Assembly (NCBI RefSeq): GCF_003937915.1
Contig: NZ_RHUM01000011.1
Span: 62,001-126,000 of the forward strand
Source of the DNA: Erwinia sp. 198
GTDB lineage: Bacteria > Pseudomonadota > Gammaproteobacteria > Enterobacterales > Enterobacteriaceae
Length of the DNA stretch: 64,000 nt
Reading direction: 5' to 3'
Shown: positions 1 through 11,851 of the stretch, piece by piece
Numbering within the stretch: position 1 is the first letter of the stretch
How the letters are laid out: every line of letters starts with the position of its first letter
Program-made: the position numbers and the translations under genes
The notes under the pieces: generated by a model
What the model saw: only the letters and a program-made list of their open reading frames with translations
Told to the model about the DNA's origin: nothing
Database searches by the model: none

Positions 1-693
1 CCGACCATTCTGGTAGCAAGGCGGCTTGATAAACTTGACTCCCTGGCTCAGGAAATACGTGAGCGTTACAAAACTGACGTCATTGTTGAGCAGGTTGATC
101 TTGCCGTCATGGACGCAGTCAGCGATCTTCACAGACGCCTGAAGGCACGGGATATTCAGGTTGAAACACTGGTAAATAATGCGGGCTACGGACTACAGGG
201 GCCTTTTCTTGATCGTTCTCTCGCTGAAACGCTGGAAATGATTAATCTCGACATCGCCAGTCTGACCGCGGTCACCCGGCTTTTTGCAGAGGATATGAAG
301 CACGCCGGGAAAGGCCGTATTCTTATGGTTGCAAGCCTGTTGTCTTATCAGGGCGTGAAAAATTTTTCAGTTTACTCAGCAGCAAAATCTTACGTGCTGA
401 GATTCTCTGATGCCCTTCACCGCGAATTAAAATCTGAGGGCATAACCGTCACAGCCCTGTGTCCGGGTATGTCTGACACAGGGTTTGCTGAAGCCGCTCA
501 GCAAAAGCTTACTCCCATGCTGAAAAGAGTCATGATGAAGCCAGCCCCCGTCGTTAAAGTGGGTATTCGTGCGCTAGAGAGCGGTAAGATGAGCGTTATC
601 CCTGGCATCGGAAATAAGGCTATTGCTTTTATGACGTGGGCTACGCCACGATGGCTTCATCAGTCGGTCATGTCATATGTAATGGGTGTGTAA
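1..693 (+). CDS. Short-chain dehydrogenase/reductase, N-terminus cut by window edge
   Basis: The reading frame is open from base 1, so the gene starts upstream and lacks its Gly-rich dinucleotide-binding N-terminus here. The visible part has the SDR signature NNAG (NNAGYG), the catalytic Ser region (VASLLSYQG), and the Tyr-x3-Lys pair in YSAAKSY, followed by the substrate-loop proline motif CPGMSDTGF. This is a classical NAD(P)-dependent SDR; the substrate cannot be told. It lies in the same orientation as the lac genes but is separated from them by the divergent repressor, so no operon is implied. The family call is secure and the function is unknown. Confidence 0.85.
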   Translation, partial: PTILVARRLDKLDSLAQEIRERYKTDVIVEQVDLAVMDAVSDLHRRLKARDIQVETLVNNAGYGLQGPFLDRSLAETLEMINLDIASLTAVTRLFAEDMKHAGKGRILMVASLLSYQGVKNFSVYSAAKSYVLRFSDALHRELKSEGITVTALCPGMSDTGFAEAAQQKLTPMLKRVMMKPAPVVKVGIRALESGKMSVIPGIGNKAIAFMTWATPRWLHQSVMSYVMGV

Positions 694-789
694 GATATAT
701 CAATCAAGAATTCGTTGCTGGCTTTTTATAAGTAAACAATACCCTCAGGATTTTTCCTGCAGCGGCAAGGCTGGACAGAGGGGGCGCTT

Positions 790-1860
790 TCACAATTTTT
801 CCACCAGCGTTTTTAACCGGGCAATCACAGCCCCCTTCTCATCCTCGTTTTCCCGGCCGCAAGGCCAGGTTGACTGCCGGACAATTAAACGCGTTGGCAA
901 CAGCTCACGGATACGCATCTGTGGTGCGGACATCTTCTGCACTAACAGCTCGACGGCTTTTTTACCTAACTTATCGAAATCCTGCGCAACGGTTGTTAAC
1001 GGCGGCTGGAAATAGAGGCTGTCCGCCGTATCGTCATAGCCGGTAACGGAGACCGCCCGGCTGCCGGTGCGATTGAGCTGTGCCAGTGCGCTCAGCACGC
1101 CGAGTGCCATTTGATCGTTCGCGACGACGATCGCGCTAATCCGCGGCTGCTGATGCAACAGCTCAAAGGCTTTGTGCCAGCCGCTGGCCGCACTCCAGTC
1201 GCCAAAAACCGTCACCGCGTTGCTCACCCCAAGCCGGTGCAAAGCTTCGCGCCAGCTGCTTAATCGCATTCGCGCCGAGACGGAACTCTCTGGCCCGGCA
1301 AGCAGACCGAACTCCCGATGCCCCAGCGTCCAGAGATGGTTGACGCAGGCACCACAGCCGTCCAGATGATTAAACCGCACCGAGCAAACATCGGTTTCCG
1401 GCGAAATATCTAAAAACAGACAGCTAATATCCGGGTTCTCACTGACCAACTTTTCCGCCAGGCTGCTCTCCAGAGGAAGGTTGATGATGGCACCACGGAT
1501 ATTCTGCGCGCGAAACTCATGCAGCCGCGCCTGAAGAGAAGCGTAATCGGCCGTTACCGGCATGGCGATAGCAACCTCCAGCTGATGTGCGCCCGCGTGA
1601 CTCTTTATCGCGGCGGCGATTTGCGAAGGAGCATGCAGCGTTAACGACGCGGTAATCAGCCCGACCGACGGCGCCGATTTCCCCGCCAGCAACTGTGCCG
1701 AACGGTTAGGCACGTAGTGCAACGCCTGCATGGCGTGGATGACTTTATCGCGGGTTCGTTCAGAAACCACATCAGGCCTGTTCAACACGCGCGAAACCGT
1801 CTGTTGTGATACTCCGGCCTCACGAGCCACATCTTCCAGGGTTGCCATACGCCGCTGCAT
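790..1860 (-). CDS. lacI: LacI-family repressor of the lac module
   Basis: This 356-residue LacI/GalR-family regulator has an N-terminal helix-turn-helix (TLEDVAREAGVSQQTVSRVL), a hinge region (RSAQLLAGK), and a periplasmic-binding-protein-like core ending in a basic tail. I chose the ATG at 1860 because GGAGAGGA lies just upstream; an ATG at 1881 is in frame with a weaker site, and 1848 aligns best with the usual LacI start. It is divergent from lacZ, unlike E. coli where lacI is collinear with lacZYA. From its position it most likely represses lacZY and responds to a galactoside. The family is certain; the ligand is inferred from the neighbours. Confidence 0.88.
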   Translation of the reverse strand: MQRRMATLEDVAREAGVSQQTVSRVLNRPDVVSERTRDKVIHAMQALHYVPNRSAQLLAGKSAPSVGLITASLTLHAPSQIAAAIKSHAGAHQLEVAIAMPVTADYASLQARLHEFRAQNIRGAIINLPLESSLAEKLVSENPDISCLFLDISPETDVCSVRFNHLDGCGACVNHLWTLGHREFGLLAGPESSVSARMRLSSWREALHRLGVSNAVTVFGDWSAASGWHKAFELLHQQPRISAIVVANDQMALGVLSALAQLNRTGSRAVSVTGYDDTADSLYFQPPLTTVAQDFDKLGKKAVELLVQKMSAPQMRIRELLPTRLIVRQSTWPCGRENEDEKGAVIARLKTLVEKL

Positions 1861-1925
1861 CGTCCTCTCCGTTGTCCTCATACCTGAATGTCGTACGCTA
1901 ACATTTACTGTCTAAAATACGACAA

Positions 1926-1950
1926 GAAACAGCTGTTTTTATGCTGTTTC
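1926..1950. promoter_or_regulatory. Candidate LacI-type operator between lacI and lacZ
   Basis: The lacI-lacZ intergenic region contains the perfect 12-bp palindrome AAACAGCTGTTT (1927-1938), nested in a larger inverted repeat with arms GAAACAGC and GCTGTTTC spaced by 9 bp. It sits about 115 bp before the lacZ start and 66 bp before the lacI start. That is a suitable place for a repressor controlling both directions. It does not resemble the E. coli lac operator, and LacI-family sites usually have a central CG, so assignment to this repressor is an inference. Confidence 0.45.
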
Positions 1951-2049
1951 GTGATCGCCGATGAGTTTCAATCTCAGCAATATTGCGGCTACCAACAAAA
2001 TATCTGATAACACACTCCATCTTGTCTGGCGAATGACATTTAATTTTAG

Positions 2050-5169
<3,120 letters not shown>

Positions 5170-5173
5170 TAAT

Positions 5174-5191
5174 CGGGGGCGCATGCCCCCG
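5174..5191 (+). repeat. Perfect 18-bp palindrome between lacZ and lacY
   Basis: CGGGGGCGCATGCCCCCG is a perfect GC-rich inverted repeat just after the lacZ stop codon. It can form a stable hairpin in the transcript but has no T-run, so it is more likely an mRNA-stabilising or polarity element between lacZ and lacY than a full terminator. Confidence 0.6.
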
Positions 5192-5223
5192 GCTTATCGG
5201 CATAACCAGATGGAAAAGTCGCC

Positions 5224-6489
5224 ATGAAACTCTCTGCACTCGCCCCAAGAGAACGCCATAATTTTATTTACTTTATGCTGTTCTTTTTCTTTTATTATTT
5301 CATTATGTCCGCGTATTTCCCGTTTTTTCCGGTCTGGCTGGCGGAAGTTAACCATCTGACCAAAACAGAAACGGGCATTGTTTTTTCCTCTATTTCACTG
5401 TTTTCGATCGTCTTCCAACCACTATTTGGGCTGATTTCCGATAAGCTGGGGTTGCGTAAACACCTGTTGTGGACGATCACGGTCCTACTGGTGTTGTTTG
5501 CGCCCTTCTTTATTTTTGTTTTGTCGCCTCTGCTGCAGATGAATATCTTCGCCGGCGCGCTGGCTGGCGGGATCTATTTGGGAGCCGTTTTCTCCAGTGG
5601 CTCCGGCGCGGTAGAAGCCTATATTGAACGCGTCAGCCGCGCTAACCGGTTCGAGTACGGTAAAGTTCGCGTTTCCGGCTGTATCGGCTGGGCGCTGTGC
5701 GCCTCTGTCACCGGCATTCTTTTTGGCATAGACCCCAATATAACTTTCTGGATCGCCTCCGGTTTTGCCCTGGTGCTTGGCATACTGCTCTGGGTGTCAC
5801 GCCCGGAAGGCAGTAACAGCGAGCGGGTAATTGATGCCCTGGGCGCTAACCGTCAGGCCTTCTCGCTGCGCACCGCCGCCGAGCTACTGCGGATGCCGCG
5901 CTTCTGGGGTTTTATTGTTTACGTCGTTGGCGTCGCCAGCGTCTATGACGTTTTCGACCAGCAGTTCGCCAATTTTTTCAAAGGCTTTTTCTCCAGTCCC
6001 CAACGCGGCACCGAAGTGTTTGGCTTCGTTACTACCGGTGGAGAATTGCTCAACGCCTTGATTATGTTCTTCGCCCCCGCCATTGTGAACCGCATTGGCG
6101 CGAAGAATGCCCTGCTGATCGCAGGCGTTATTATGTCGGCACGTATTCTGGGATCGTCTTTTGCTTCATCGGCCGTGGAAGTTGTTATCTTAAAAATGCT
6201 GCATATGTTTGAACTGCCGTTCCTGCTGGTGGGCACCTTTAAATATATTTCCTCAGCATTTAACCCAAAGCTTTCGGCAACGCTGTTCCTGATAGGCTTT
6301 AATTTATCGAAACAGCTGTCGGGCGTGGTGCTGTCGGCATGGGTAGGCCGGATGTATGACACCGTTGGTTTCCATCAGGCTTACCTTGTGCTGGGCTGCC
6401 TCACCTTAAGTTTTACCGTCATTTCCCTGTTTACGCTGAAGGGAAGTAGAACCCTGCTCCCCTCCACCAGCTATAACAACGCCGCCTGA
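5224..6489 (+). CDS. lacY: Lactose permease (lactose/H+ symporter)
   Basis: This 421-residue inner-membrane protein of the oligosaccharide:H+ symporter family has 12 predicted helices. It keeps the LacY functional residues: E131 (E. coli E126) in [10 protein letters not shown], the helix V arginine before [10 protein letters not shown], the Glu in [10 protein letters not shown] (E269), the Arg in MSARILGSS (R302), and H327/E330 (H322/E325) in LHMFELPF. It imports lactose with a proton for LacZ. It is the second and last lac gene; no thiogalactoside acetyltransferase follows. The N-terminus is about five residues longer than in E. coli. Identification is certain. Confidence 0.96.
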   Translation: MKLSALAPRERHNFIYFMLFFFFYYFIMSAYFPFFPVWLAEVNHLTKTETGIVFSSISLFSIVFQPLFGLISDKLGLRKHLLWTITVLLVLFAPFFIFVLSPLLQMNIFAGALAGGIYLGAVFSSGSGAVEAYIERVSRANRFEYGKVRVSGCIGWALCASVTGILFGIDPNITFWIASGFALVLGILLWVSRPEGSNSERVIDALGANRQAFSLRTAAELLRMPRFWGFIVYVVGVASVYDVFDQQFANFFKGFFSSPQRGTEVFGFVTTGGELLNALIMFFAPAIVNRIGAKNALLIAGVIMSARILGSSFASSAVEVVILKMLHMFELPFLLVGTFKYISSAFNPKLSATLFLIGFNLSKQLSGVVLSAWVGRMYDTVGFHQAYLVLGCLTLSFTVISLFTLKGSRTLLPSTSYNNAA

Positions 6490-6494
6490 CAGGA

Positions 6495-6524
6495 AGCGCC
6501 CGTGTTGTTTATCGGGCTTTTATT
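6495..6524 (+). terminator. Probable terminator of lacZY
   Basis: GCCCG and CGGGC pair around a 10-base loop and are followed by TTTTATT directly after lacY. The stem is short, so termination strength is uncertain, but the position fits the end of the lac operon. Confidence 0.5.
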
Positions 6525-6643
6525 GGTTTGGCGCTGGCCCGGGCGATCCGTTTTCCGACGAAGCGCGTATGCTGATAAAACCCTGGCGTGCGTAACGAGG
6601 GTAATCGGCGCGCCGTTCGTTGGCAAACAATGGAGAAGACAAA

Positions 6644-7534
6644 ATGGCTGATCGCTCTGGCGTTGCCCTGCTTGGCCCTGGCGCTATCGGTACTACTCTC
6701 GCGGCGGTGCTGCACGAGGCTGACCGCACGCCGGTACTTTGCGGCCGCAGCGCGCATGCGCAATTAATGCTGCGTGACGATGAAAGAGAAACTGTCGTAC
6801 CGGGGCCGGTATTAACCGATCCCGCCTGCGTCCATCAACCGTTCGATTTGGTGTTCGTGGCGGTAAAAACTACCCAGGTAGCCGACTGTGCTGACTGGCT
6901 GGCCGCGCTCTGTGATAAAAACACGGTGGTGTGCGCATTGCAAAACGGTGTGGAACAGAAAACCCTTCTGGAGCCCTGGGTCAAAGGTGCCAGCGTGGTG
7001 CCTGCGGTAGTATGGTTCCCGGCCCAGCGAGAGCCGGACTTTTCCGTCTGGCTGCGAGCCAAACCGCGCCTGACGCTGCCGGACAGCCCACAGGCAAAAA
7101 AAGTAGCGGCCAGCCTGAGCGCAACGCGCTGCGCGGTTGATCTGTCGAACGATTTTATTTCCATCGCCTGGCGTAAGCTACTGCAGAACGCGGTAGCAGG
7201 TCTTATGGTGCTTGCTAATCGTCGTGCCGGGATGTTTTCGCGCGAAGATATCAGCGAACTGGCGCTGGCTTATCTGCATGAGTGTCTGAAGGTAGCTCGT
7301 GCGGAAGGGGTCATTCTGGATGACAGCGTTCCCCGGGAAATTGTGGACGGCTTTCAGCACGCTCCTGCGGATTTAGGCACCTCAATCCTTGCGGACCGAC
7401 AGGCTAACCGCCCGCTGGAATGGGAAATCCGCAACGGCGTGATAACGCGCTATGGCCGCCGCCATGGTATTCCTACACCGATCGGCGACGTGCTGGTGCC
7501 GCTACTGGCAGCGGGAAGTGAGGGGCCGGGTTGA
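6644..7534 (+). CDS. 2-dehydropantoate 2-reductase family oxidoreductase
   Basis: This 296-residue protein has an N-terminal Rossmann motif (GPGAIGTT), the ApbA/PanE-type catalytic lysine context IAWRKLLQN, and the C-terminal LEWEI glutamate region, matching ketopantoate reductases in size and motif order. Members reduce ketopantoate to pantoate with NADPH in coenzyme A synthesis, but many paralogues act on other 2-oxo acids. The ATG at 6644 has GGAG upstream; a TTG at 6620 is the only upstream alternative. It sits alone after the lac terminator, and the true housekeeping panE is likely elsewhere. The family is sure; the substrate is not. Confidence 0.82.
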   Translation: MADRSGVALLGPGAIGTTLAAVLHEADRTPVLCGRSAHAQLMLRDDERETVVPGPVLTDPACVHQPFDLVFVAVKTTQVADCADWLAALCDKNTVVCALQNGVEQKTLLEPWVKGASVVPAVVWFPAQREPDFSVWLRAKPRLTLPDSPQAKKVAASLSATRCAVDLSNDFISIAWRKLLQNAVAGLMVLANRRAGMFSREDISELALAYLHECLKVARAEGVILDDSVPREIVDGFQHAPADLGTSILADRQANRPLEWEIRNGVITRYGRRHGIPTPIGDVLVPLLAAGSEGPG

Positions 7535-7771
7535 ATTCGCTGCAGCATAAAGAGGAGATTCTGGCTGGTCGAACCAGAAAAGACAATAACGGTTGTTGCT
7601 GGCTTTCCGGCCCTGCCCTCTGTCCGTGCTGCTGATTGTGCCGCCCGGGCCAGTCAGGCCGTTGTGACATCGTTCTGTATTAATTAACGATGGGCACCGA
7701 CCGCTGGCAGAAGAAAAAGCTGCAAACGGTCGTGACATTATCTGAAGAAAGAGGCTTTACCGGTAGGGTAA

Positions 7772-8284
7772 TTATCTTGTTTCGGCAGCGCTAATTTTAT
7801 CATCGGCTTTCCAGATACGATATTTAACCTCAATATTGTCTGGCGTATAAACCACGATGGGAAGTTGACTGTTATACCTCAACATGGCGACCGCCCCGAG
7901 GTTGGCGGTCACAAATTTCTTTTCTTTTTTACCTGCCGGACAGGCCATGCGGGTCGAGATGTGCATTGCGCCAGAGTCTGGCGATTTCGCTGCCTCAAAG
8001 ACATAATAATCATAGCCCCAGCCATCAACTGTCTTGCTCTGCAGCTGGCCGAGGAGAAGATGCTGGTTACAGTCGACTTCCAGAGTCTGGCCAATCATCA
8101 GCTCTACTTTATATAACTCCTCATGTTTACGTTCTGGCAGCCGTATGGTTTGTTGGCTTATGCCCTTTTCCGGTTTGGGATAAGGGGCAAGATTTTTTGA
8201 AGGCGGATGCTGAGCGAAGGGGCCTGTTGAAAGGCAGCCGGCGGTTATTAGCACACATACAGCCAGCGTCGGGGTTCTGATCAT
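7772..8284 (-). CDS. eco: Ecotin-type serine protease inhibitor, possibly lipid-anchored
   Basis: Ecotins are dimeric periplasmic inhibitors of chymotrypsin-fold serine proteases. The 170-residue product shares long blocks with E. coli ecotin: [57 protein letters not shown] and VKYRIWKA. Both disulphide cysteines are present (C72, C115). Two things are odd. The primary loop reads STRMACP where E. coli has STMMACP, so P1 is Arg112 rather than Met, and about six residues are inserted before it. The N-terminus has the pattern ITAGC with Cys17, which could be a lipobox with Leu at +2 (outer-membrane sorting). Family assignment is strong; lipidation and altered specificity are inference. Confidence 0.88.
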   Translation of the reverse strand: MIRTPTLAVCVLITAGCLSTGPFAQHPPSKNLAPYPKPEKGISQQTIRLPERKHEELYKVELMIGQTLEVDCNQHLLLGQLQSKTVDGWGYDYYVFEAAKSPDSGAMHISTRMACPAGKKEKKFVTANLGAVAMLRYNSQLPIVVYTPDNIEVKYRIWKADDKISAAETR

Positions 8285-8563
8285 TATACAAGTCCTTGGC
8301 AGCGTTTAATCCAGATTAATAATCTTACAATAAAACCAATTATTAGCATTAACAACTGCTATTTTATTTAATATCAGTATTTACTGTCACCTCTCGGCGA
8401 AAGATTGACGGGTAGATCCCGTAAAAAATAATTTACAACGCGTAGCCGCAGGCGCGCGTAAAAGGTGAACGTGGTCAAAATACCCCGTGGCTCCAGAGCA
8501 AAATATAAAATGATGCTATATTCCGATCAGCGCTCAATTAACACATTTTATGTATCCGGATAA

Positions 8564-9002
8564 GAAACAGCGCTTTTACCCCTCACATACCGCATCAGAG
8601 CAAACAAGCTCACCGTGGTTTGCGGACATGACGAATCCGCCAGCCGTAAAGAGTTTACGCTCACTGCCGAACGATTAGCGCGCCCGCACGTTCCGCACGT
8701 CGGCGTATCCAATCAGAGCGACCAGGACGCAGGCAAAGTGCCTGCCGACGACCGCTCCGCACTGCGCATCTATGAGTTATTTGTAGGCGAAGCGCCTGTT
8801 GCGGCCCAGCCTGAACTGGCTCAACAGCTTGACGCCGGGCTGGGCAAGCTGTTGCAGGACTACCGGAGCGGTGCCATCGCCCTCTGGTGCTGTCAGGCTT
8901 GTTCTGAACGACATCTCTGCCCGCATCAAAGCGGTGGAAGACGCCGACGCCCGCTATGCCTTAAACGTCAAGACGGCAGCCGTTAAAGCCCGGCTTAAAT
9001 AG
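8564..9002 (+). pseudogene. Frameshifted remnant of an unrecognised ORF
   Basis: The stretch between ecotin and the OB-fold gene has no intact gene. One frame is open from 8564 and gives plausible protein text (KEFTLTAERLARP, ALRIYELFVGEAPVAAQP, LGKLLQDYRSG), then turns into Trp/Cys-rich nonsense near 8880. From about the same place the next frame gives a plausible charged tail (VLNDISARIKAVEDAD, NVKTAAVKARLK) and a stop at 9002. This suggests a single gene of about 145 codons broken by one frameshift, with no clear start codon. I do not recognise the family. A sequencing error is an alternative explanation. Confidence 0.4.
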
Positions 9003-9262
9003 AAAGCCGCCTGAGACCGTACGCTGCTTCTGTTTTACGCCAGAAGCAGACGCTCGCGCCAGGGATAGCAGGTTTGCTTGACTATCAGCCCCGAAAAAGC
9101 GCCTTGTGCCCTGCGCCTGCCTGTCATGCAGATCCTGGTACATCATGACCGCGCCCTGTTCAAAAAGCCGCTATCATAACTGGCTTGATACATTCTCGCT
9201 TTTAGAAAGGAAACTGAAGTCGGGACTGTAAAGAAACAGGGCCGTCGGCTCTGTTGCGCCGT
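9003..9262. other. Noncoding gap between gene remnant and OB-fold gene
   Basis: I see no convincing gene, promoter or terminator in this gap. Confidence 0.4.
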
Positions 9263-9658
9263 TCAGGGTTTTTCGATCCGGGATACTTTCATAAAGGCGT
9301 TATCCGCTCTGCCATAAACGCGACCGCTGACGCGAACCTTGTCATCAGCCTGATAGGTTTTGCCGAGAAAGGCATCGGCAGGAGCCTGTAGCCGAACCTC
9401 GTCGCTGGCGTCACGAAAAAGATAGCTGCCCGGCCTTTGCTCTCTGACAATATATCCCTCAAGCGTTGTATAGCCGCCCTGTCTGAAATCACGGATCAGG
9501 TTTGCTTTCGTGGCGCGCGTGTCCTCTGTGCCTTTCTGCGCCGCATCTTCTTTTTCAGGCGGCGGGGCCTTTTCTCCTGCCCTGAATCCGCCTTCAGCGG
9601 CCGCAACGCCGCTGCTTAGTGCGACAAGCAAAGCCGTGAGCATCAATTTTTTCTTCAT
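9263..9658 (-). CDS. YgiW/YdeI-family periplasmic stress protein (OB fold)
   Basis: The 131-residue product has a clear Sec signal peptide (MKKKLMLTALLVALSSGVAAA), a low-complexity charged linker, and a C-terminal bacterial OB-fold domain (LRDF-like LIRDFRQGGYTTLEGYIV ... YLFRDASDEV ... VRVSGRVYG). This is the BOF family to which E. coli YgiW and YdeI belong; they are periplasmic proteins linked to tolerance of peroxide, cadmium, acid and antimicrobial peptides. It is a single gene with no operon partner. Which family member it corresponds to cannot be settled from sequence alone. Confidence 0.85.
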   Translation of the reverse strand: MKKKLMLTALLVALSSGVAAAEGGFRAGEKAPPPEKEDAAQKGTEDTRATKANLIRDFRQGGYTTLEGYIVREQRPGSYLFRDASDEVRLQAPADAFLGKTYQADDKVRVSGRVYGRADNAFMKVSRIEKP

Positions 9659-9948
9659 CTGTTCTCTCCATTCAGGTGGATGGTTTCATCTTAAACGTGA
9701 GTTCATCTGGCTTATCAGCACCGCCCGGCGTGCGATAAGGGCAAAACCGGCAAAGATTAACTGTAGCGCGGATATTTTATTCTGCAACCGATTGACTTAT
9801 ATGCGTATTATTCGCAAACCCATTTTTAATGGTTAATACGGCATCTTCTGTTAACGGCTGAATGCGGGCATTGCCGGTGTTCGCGTGCCCTGCGCGCTCT
9901 GCTGCCGGGACATACGCCTGGGCCAGCCCCGGGCGGTCGCGGTGCGCC

Positions 9949-9968
9949 AGATGACAATATGGTCATCT
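9949..9968. promoter_or_regulatory. 20-bp inverted repeat upstream of the haem-binding gene
   Basis: AGATGAC and GTCATCT form perfect 7-bp arms around a 6-bp spacer, about 67 bp before the small ORF at 10035. Symmetry, size and position fit a dimeric repressor operator, possibly GntR- or MarR-like. The regulator is unknown. The rest of 9659-10034 shows no gene. Confidence 0.45.
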
Positions 9969-10034
9969 TTCTGACAGGGAATAACGACAGCCACACAGGT
10001 ATAACAGCAGGGTGATTAACACCGGAGAATTAAC

Positions 10035-10127
10035 ATGAAAAGGTCCGTCGCTGCCCTGCCCCTCGCCATGCCGCTGGCTGCCAATAAAAACCCGCTGAGC
10101 GATATCGGGGGAGCCGAGCACAAATGA
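10035..10127 (+). CDS. Small 30-codon ORF coupled to the haem-binding gene
   Basis: An ATG preceded by GGAGAAT at good distance opens a 30-residue ORF (MKRSVAALPLAMPLAANK ...) whose stop TGA overlaps the ATG of the next gene in an ATGA junction. The N-terminus looks like a signal peptide with a basic start and an Ala/Leu core. It may be a truncated secreted protein or a leader that couples translation to the downstream gene. I recognise no family. The ribosome-binding site and the exact 4-base overlap are the main support for it being translated. Confidence 0.45.
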   Translation: MKRSVAALPLAMPLAANKNPLSDIGGAEHK

Positions 10128-10618
10128 AACATCTTATGATTGCCCTTGCGCTCGCTACGGCGCCGGGTATGGCCCTGGCTACCGGGCCAGCAGCCGTCTA
10201 TGACATGACGCAGGAACTCAGCAATAAGCTGGCCACGGAAGCGCTGTCCGTGTGTCACGGCATGAACCGTCAGGGCGTGGTGGCCGTCGTGGATCGCGGC
10301 GGAAACCTGGTTTCGCTGATGAGGGATGACAACGTGGGGCCGCATAATACGCAGGCCGCCTGGCGCAAAGCCTTCACGGCGCTGTCTACCAAAACGCCAA
10401 CGAAACAGTTTACCCGTAAGGCGCAATCCTCGCCGGATACCGTTAACCTGAATACCGTTAACGAGCTATTGCTGCTGGGCGGCGGCGTGCCGATAAAATA
10501 TCGCGGCCAGTGGATTGGCGCTATCGGCATGGCGGGAACCGGCGGCGCCGAGTCCGACGATCGGTGTGGAACCGAAGCCATTAACAAAATCATTGGCGAA
10601 AGCGAACAGCAAAAATAA
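10124..10618 (+). CDS. Secreted GlcG/HbpS-family (haem-binding-like) protein
   Basis: The 164-residue protein starts with a signal peptide cut near ALA (MALATGPA) and carries the whole GlcG/HbpS domain (PF03928): LATEALSVCHGMNRQGVVAVVDRGGNLVS, then LLLLGGGVPIKYRGQWIGAIGMAGTGG. Related proteins bind haem or cobalamin, but for most the role is unknown. A periplasmic location is expected. It overlaps the 30-codon ORF at 10035 by 4 bp (ATGA), so translation is probably coupled, and an inverted repeat lies 156 bp upstream. The domain is secure; the ligand is not. Confidence 0.82.
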   Translation: MKHLMIALALATAPGMALATGPAAVYDMTQELSNKLATEALSVCHGMNRQGVVAVVDRGGNLVSLMRDDNVGPHNTQAAWRKAFTALSTKTPTKQFTRKAQSSPDTVNLNTVNELLLLGGGVPIKYRGQWIGAIGMAGTGGAESDDRCGTEAINKIIGESEQQK

Positions 10619-10635
10619 TGTAAAGCATGAGCAGT

Positions 10636-10675
10636 CAGCAACGGCGGGGAAAAGTGCTTTCTTCCGTCGTTGCTG
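10636..10675 (+). terminator. Hairpin after the haem-binding gene
   Basis: CAGCAACGGCGG pairs with CCGTCGTTGCTG across a 16-base loop, with one G-T pair. There is no clear T-run, so this may be an mRNA 3' hairpin rather than a strong terminator. Confidence 0.35.
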
Positions 10676-10808
10676 GCTGTTGTGATTTGCTGGTGGCCGC
10701 GCGTCGGGCCTGCCCCGCTTAACGGCACTACAGCATCCCTTTATTGCGCAAAGCAGACCGGCGTCGCGTATAGCGGCCGCCCTGGGCCAGAAGCGAGTAT
10801 TTCTGGCG

Positions 10809-11156
10809 CTATTTTTTCTTGTTAAGCAACGATTTTAAATCGGCGAAAGGGCTATAGGTGGCTGTCCCCACATCGTCCTGCGCGTCTTCCCCCGCCACAA
10901 CGCTGGTACCGTACTGGTCAGCCTCAGTGTATTTTGAGTGTTCGTGATCGTGACAATACAGGCACAATAATTCCCAGTTGCTGCCGTCTGCCGGATTATT
11001 GGTATGGTCATGATCGATATGGTGGACGGTGAGTTCACGCAGGTTTGAGTAAACAAATTCTCGCGAGCAGCGTCCACATACCCACGGATAAATTTTTAAT
11101 GCTTTCTCGCGGTAGCCGCTTTCCAGCCGCGCGTAGTTTTTGGGGATCAAAGCCAT
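10809..11156 (-). CDS. yajD: YajD, HNH-fold protein
   Basis: The 115-residue product is close to E. coli YajD over its full length (IPKNYARLESGYREKALKIY, WVCGRCSREFVYSNLREL, TVHHIDHDHTNNP, WELLCLYCHDHEHSKY). It has the HNH nuclease ββα-metal arrangement: two zinc-binding CxxC pairs (CGRC, CLYC), the HHIDHDH core and the final HDHEH. The family is annotated as an HNH nuclease but its biological role is not established. It stands alone on the minus strand. Confidence 0.93.
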   Translation of the reverse strand: MALIPKNYARLESGYREKALKIYPWVCGRCSREFVYSNLRELTVHHIDHDHTNNPADGSNWELLCLYCHDHEHSKYTEADQYGTSVVAGEDAQDDVGTATYSPFADLKSLLNKKK

Positions 11157-11290
11157 TGTCGATATTACCTGTCATAAAAAGAGATTTATATTCGATGCAG
11201 GCAGGCTACCGCGCCTGGCAGGCTACTTCAAGCTGTCTGTTGCGGCCGTTTTCACTCTGCGCGAACGCGCTTAAAAGCGCGCGATAAGGC

Positions 11291-11851
11291 TCAGGAAGCC
11301 TGCGGTTCCAGCAAACTTTTCAGCAGCGCCAACACCTGCTGATTTTCGGCGGGCGTCAGCGCGCCCTCGCGGGCAAAACGTACCCGCCCCTCGCTGTCCA
11401 GCACTATGACAGCCGAACCGCCCGCTTTCAGCTGCCAGGCTCGCCTGACCGCGCCGTTAGCGTCAACAATAAACTGCGACCAGGGCGACGCCTCCTTCGC
11501 GGACTTCAGGCTGGCGCGCACAAATACCGCGCTGCCAGGAATGGCATCGTCGGTGTTAACAATGGTGGTGGTCTGGTAGCGGTCGTGCGGCAGGTTCGCC
11601 TTGCTCAGCGCGTCAATCAATGCGGCATTCTGATCTTTAGCCGAAATTCTTCCGGCCATATGCAGCAGCACCCGCACCTTGCCGCCGAGCTGGGCGCTGT
11701 TCCAGGGTCGCGCAGAAATTTGCTGCTGCTGCCAGATTAGCTCGCCCTGTACGGCCACGCCGGCAGCGGGAACTCGCTGATTGATTGCTATATTGCTGGC
11801 CGAGGCGCTGGCGGCGACAATCGTCAAAAGAGCAAACAGAACTGGCTTCAT
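11291..11851 (-). CDS. ytfJ: YtfJ family secreted thioredoxin-fold protein
   Basis: The 186-residue protein has an N-terminal signal peptide (MKPVLFALLTIVAASASAS) and matches E. coli YtfJ in WNSAQLGGKVRVL, AGRISAKDQNA, LPHDRYQTTTIVNTDDAIPG and PWSQFIVDANG. YtfJ is a periplasmic protein with a thioredoxin-like fold but no CxxC active site; its function is unknown. The ATG at 11851 has GGAG nearby (TGCGGAGAAAAA) and starts the signal peptide directly, so it is preferred to an upstream start at 11896. Confidence 0.92.
   Translation of the reverse strand: MKPVLFALLTIVAASASASNIAINQRVPAAGVAVQGELIWQQQQISARPWNSAQLGGKVRVLLHMAGRISAKDQNAALIDALSKANLPHDRYQTTTIVNTDDAIPGSAVFVRASLKSAKEASPWSQFIVDANGAVRRAWQLKAGGSAVIVLDSEGRVRFAREGALTPAENQQVLALLKSLLEPQAS

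Noticed and set aside
686-1015. 109-codon plus-strand ORF opposite the lacI gene
   Set aside because: It overlaps the 3' part of a clear LacI-family gene on the other strand and has no protein-like features.
5174-5191. Hairpin after lacZ considered as a terminator
   Set aside because: No T-run follows and lacY continues the operon.
6644-7534. Gene after lacY considered as lacA
   Set aside because: It is a ketopantoate-reductase family protein with a Rossmann motif, not a hexapeptide-repeat acetyltransferase.
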